Positions 6,411 to 7,320 of a DNA stretch of 7,320 nucleotides are shown one piece after another. Under the pieces are notes generated by a model. It did not search any database and was not told the origin of the DNA. It saw nothing but the letters and a program-made list of their open reading frames with translations. A program made the position numbers and the translations under genes. The stretch is from positions 1 to 7,320 of the forward strand of contig JAFVMP010000023.1 in assembly GCA_017506845.1 (NCBI GenBank), given 5' to 3'. The DNA comes from Campylobacter sp. GTDB taxonomy: Bacteria; Campylobacterota; Campylobacteria; Campylobacterales; Campylobacteraceae. Numbering within the stretch: position 1 is the stretch's first letter; each line of letters starts with the position of its first letter.

Positions 6411-7320
6411 ATCTCTGTTATATTTGATATCTCTTCAAGCGGAGCTTTATTTATATGATTTTCAAAACTAGCTTGAATTTGACTATTTAGACTCTCTTTT
6501 AACTTGTTAAACTCTATTTTTTTACTTTTGCTTAACTCAGATTTAGTGATTTTAACTACCGATTCTGGATTTATAGCATTACCATTTTTATATAATCCAA
6601 AATGCAAATGCGGTCCTGTACTAAGTCCAGTACTACCTACATAAGCTATTAACTGACCTTTTTTTACTTTTTTACCCTTTTTAATACCTTTAGCATAACC
6701 ATTTACATGCGCATAAAGCGTCATATATCCACTTGAGTGCTGAATGGTTACAGTTTTACCATATCCACCTTTAGTACCTACAAAGCTTACCACGCCATCA
6801 CCAGCAGCGTAAATTTTTGTCCCTTTTGGTGCAGCATAATCAGTACCTAAATGCGCTCTATATCTTTTTAATACCGGATGAAATCTTTTAGGGTTAAATC
6901 TTGAGCTAATTCTTGCATTGGGTACAGGCCTAGTTAATAAGAAATTTTCAACCTCTTTACCATTAGCATTGTAAAATACATCATTAAATTTATATATATA
7001 ATTTTTCTTACCCCTTGTTTCTATCATAGCAACTTTAATATTTGGTTCACCAATATATCTACCTAAGCGCTTTTTACGCTCATATACTATAGCCAGTCTA
7101 TCGCCCTTTTGAAGCGTTTTAAAATTCACACTTCCACTAAAAGCTTTATTAAACGAATTAGCTAACGCTTCATCATTTGTTGCTCTTTTTATCTCTCTAT
7201 ATGGCGAGTCATTTATCTCTACATTTAGTACAAAATTTTCATTTTCATAGACAATTGGGATAAAATCGAGACTATAATGGTTATTAAAATCTTTAAAAAC
7301 ATGAATTTGAATCTCATTGC
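6407..7320 (-). CDS. M23 family zinc metallopeptidase, Csd3/HdpA/Pgp3-like (5' end outside window)
   Basis: The frame is open from the TGA (6409-6407) to the window edge, giving 303 visible residues; a GTG at 7129 is an internal valine, since coherent protein continues upstream (NDEALANSFNKAF, then VNFKTLQKGDRLAIVYERK). That part resembles the second domain of Helicobacter pylori Csd3/HdpA and Campylobacter jejuni Pgp3, which precedes the LytM domain. The catalytic set is complete: HLGTD (H codon at 6853-6851, D at 6841-6839), YAH (H at 6709-6707) and HLHFG (second H at 6604-6602). Such enzymes are periplasmic D,D-endopeptidases/carboxypeptidases that trim murein crosslinks and shape the helical cell. 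A signal peptide, inhibitory first domain and promoter would lie beyond the window. After the LytM domain a charged helical tail (about 50 residues) ends the protein. It is the first visible gene of the peptidase-mgtE-Nudix operon. Confidence 0.9.
   Translation of the reverse strand, partial: NEIQIHVFKDFNNHYSLDFIPIVYENENFVLNVEINDSPYREIKRATNDEALANSFNKAFSGSVNFKTLQKGDRLAIVYERKKRLGRYIGEPNIKVAMIETRGKKNYIYKFNDVFYNANGKEVENFLLTRPVPNARISSRFNPKRFHPVLKRYRAHLGTDYAAPKGTKIYAAGDGVVSFVGTKGGYGKTVTIQHSSGYMTLYAHVNGYAKGIKKGKKVKKGQLIAYVGSTGLSTGPHLHFGLYKNGNAINPESVVKITKSELSKSKKIEFNKLKESLNSQIQASFENHINKAPLEEISNITEI

Noticed and set aside
7127..7129. GTG as start of the M23 peptidase
   Set aside because: The codon is an internal valine in a continuous, conserved reading frame that runs to the window edge.
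1..7320. CRISPR array, tRNA/rRNA, insertion sequence, prophage or toxin-antitoxin pair
   Set aside because: No direct-repeat array, cloverleaf, transposase-like frame or terminal inverted repeats were seen; genes are tightly packed and compositionally uniform.

Overview
The window looks like a chromosomal segment of a Campylobacter-type epsilonproteobacterium. The evidence is very low GC, A/T-rich third codon positions, densely packed genes, a dimeric all-alpha dUTPase whose metal-binding residues fall at the numbering I recall for the Campylobacter jejuni enzyme (E46, E49, E74, D77), and an M23 peptidase resembling the Csd3/HdpA/Pgp3 cell-shape hydrolases of Helicobacter and Campylobacter. 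The species cannot be fixed from the sequence alone; a non-jejuni Campylobacter is my guess.

Layout. Bases 1-249 are the 3' end of an unidentified hydrophilic protein gene on the + strand, closed by a clear intrinsic terminator (248-275). A short intergenic stretch (276-346) carries two candidate -10 boxes. It opens a tight + strand operon: dut (dUTPase, 347-1042), an EI24/CysZ-like membrane protein (1039-1755), a Na/Pi-cotransporter family protein with a PhoU-like tail (1755-3506) and a divergent cation diffusion facilitator (3513-4475). The genes overlap by 4 nt and 1 nt, then leave a 6-nt gap. Converging from the right is a - strand operon: an M23 peptidase cut by the window edge (6407-7320), mgtE (5049-6410) and a NUDT14-like Nudix hydrolase (4477-5064), joined by 4-nt and 16-nt overlaps. 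The two operons end 1 nt apart, on a perfect 14-bp inverted repeat (4454-4492) formed from the last codons of both genes.

How the genes may work together. The + operon joins nucleotide-pool sanitation with three membrane proteins, two of them ion transporters. The - operon joins murein remodelling, Mg2+ uptake and a Mg2+-dependent nucleotide-sugar or ADP-ribose pyrophosphatase. Metal and phosphate homeostasis is a loose common theme, but each product is a housekeeping-type protein and I see no sign of a defence system, mobile element, CRISPR array or RNA gene. The best points for a second look are the shared palindromic gene ends, the histidine-free transport site of the cation transporter, the asymmetric repeats of the Na/Pi transporter, and the off-consensus Nudix box. 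I did not find a convincing new biological system here.
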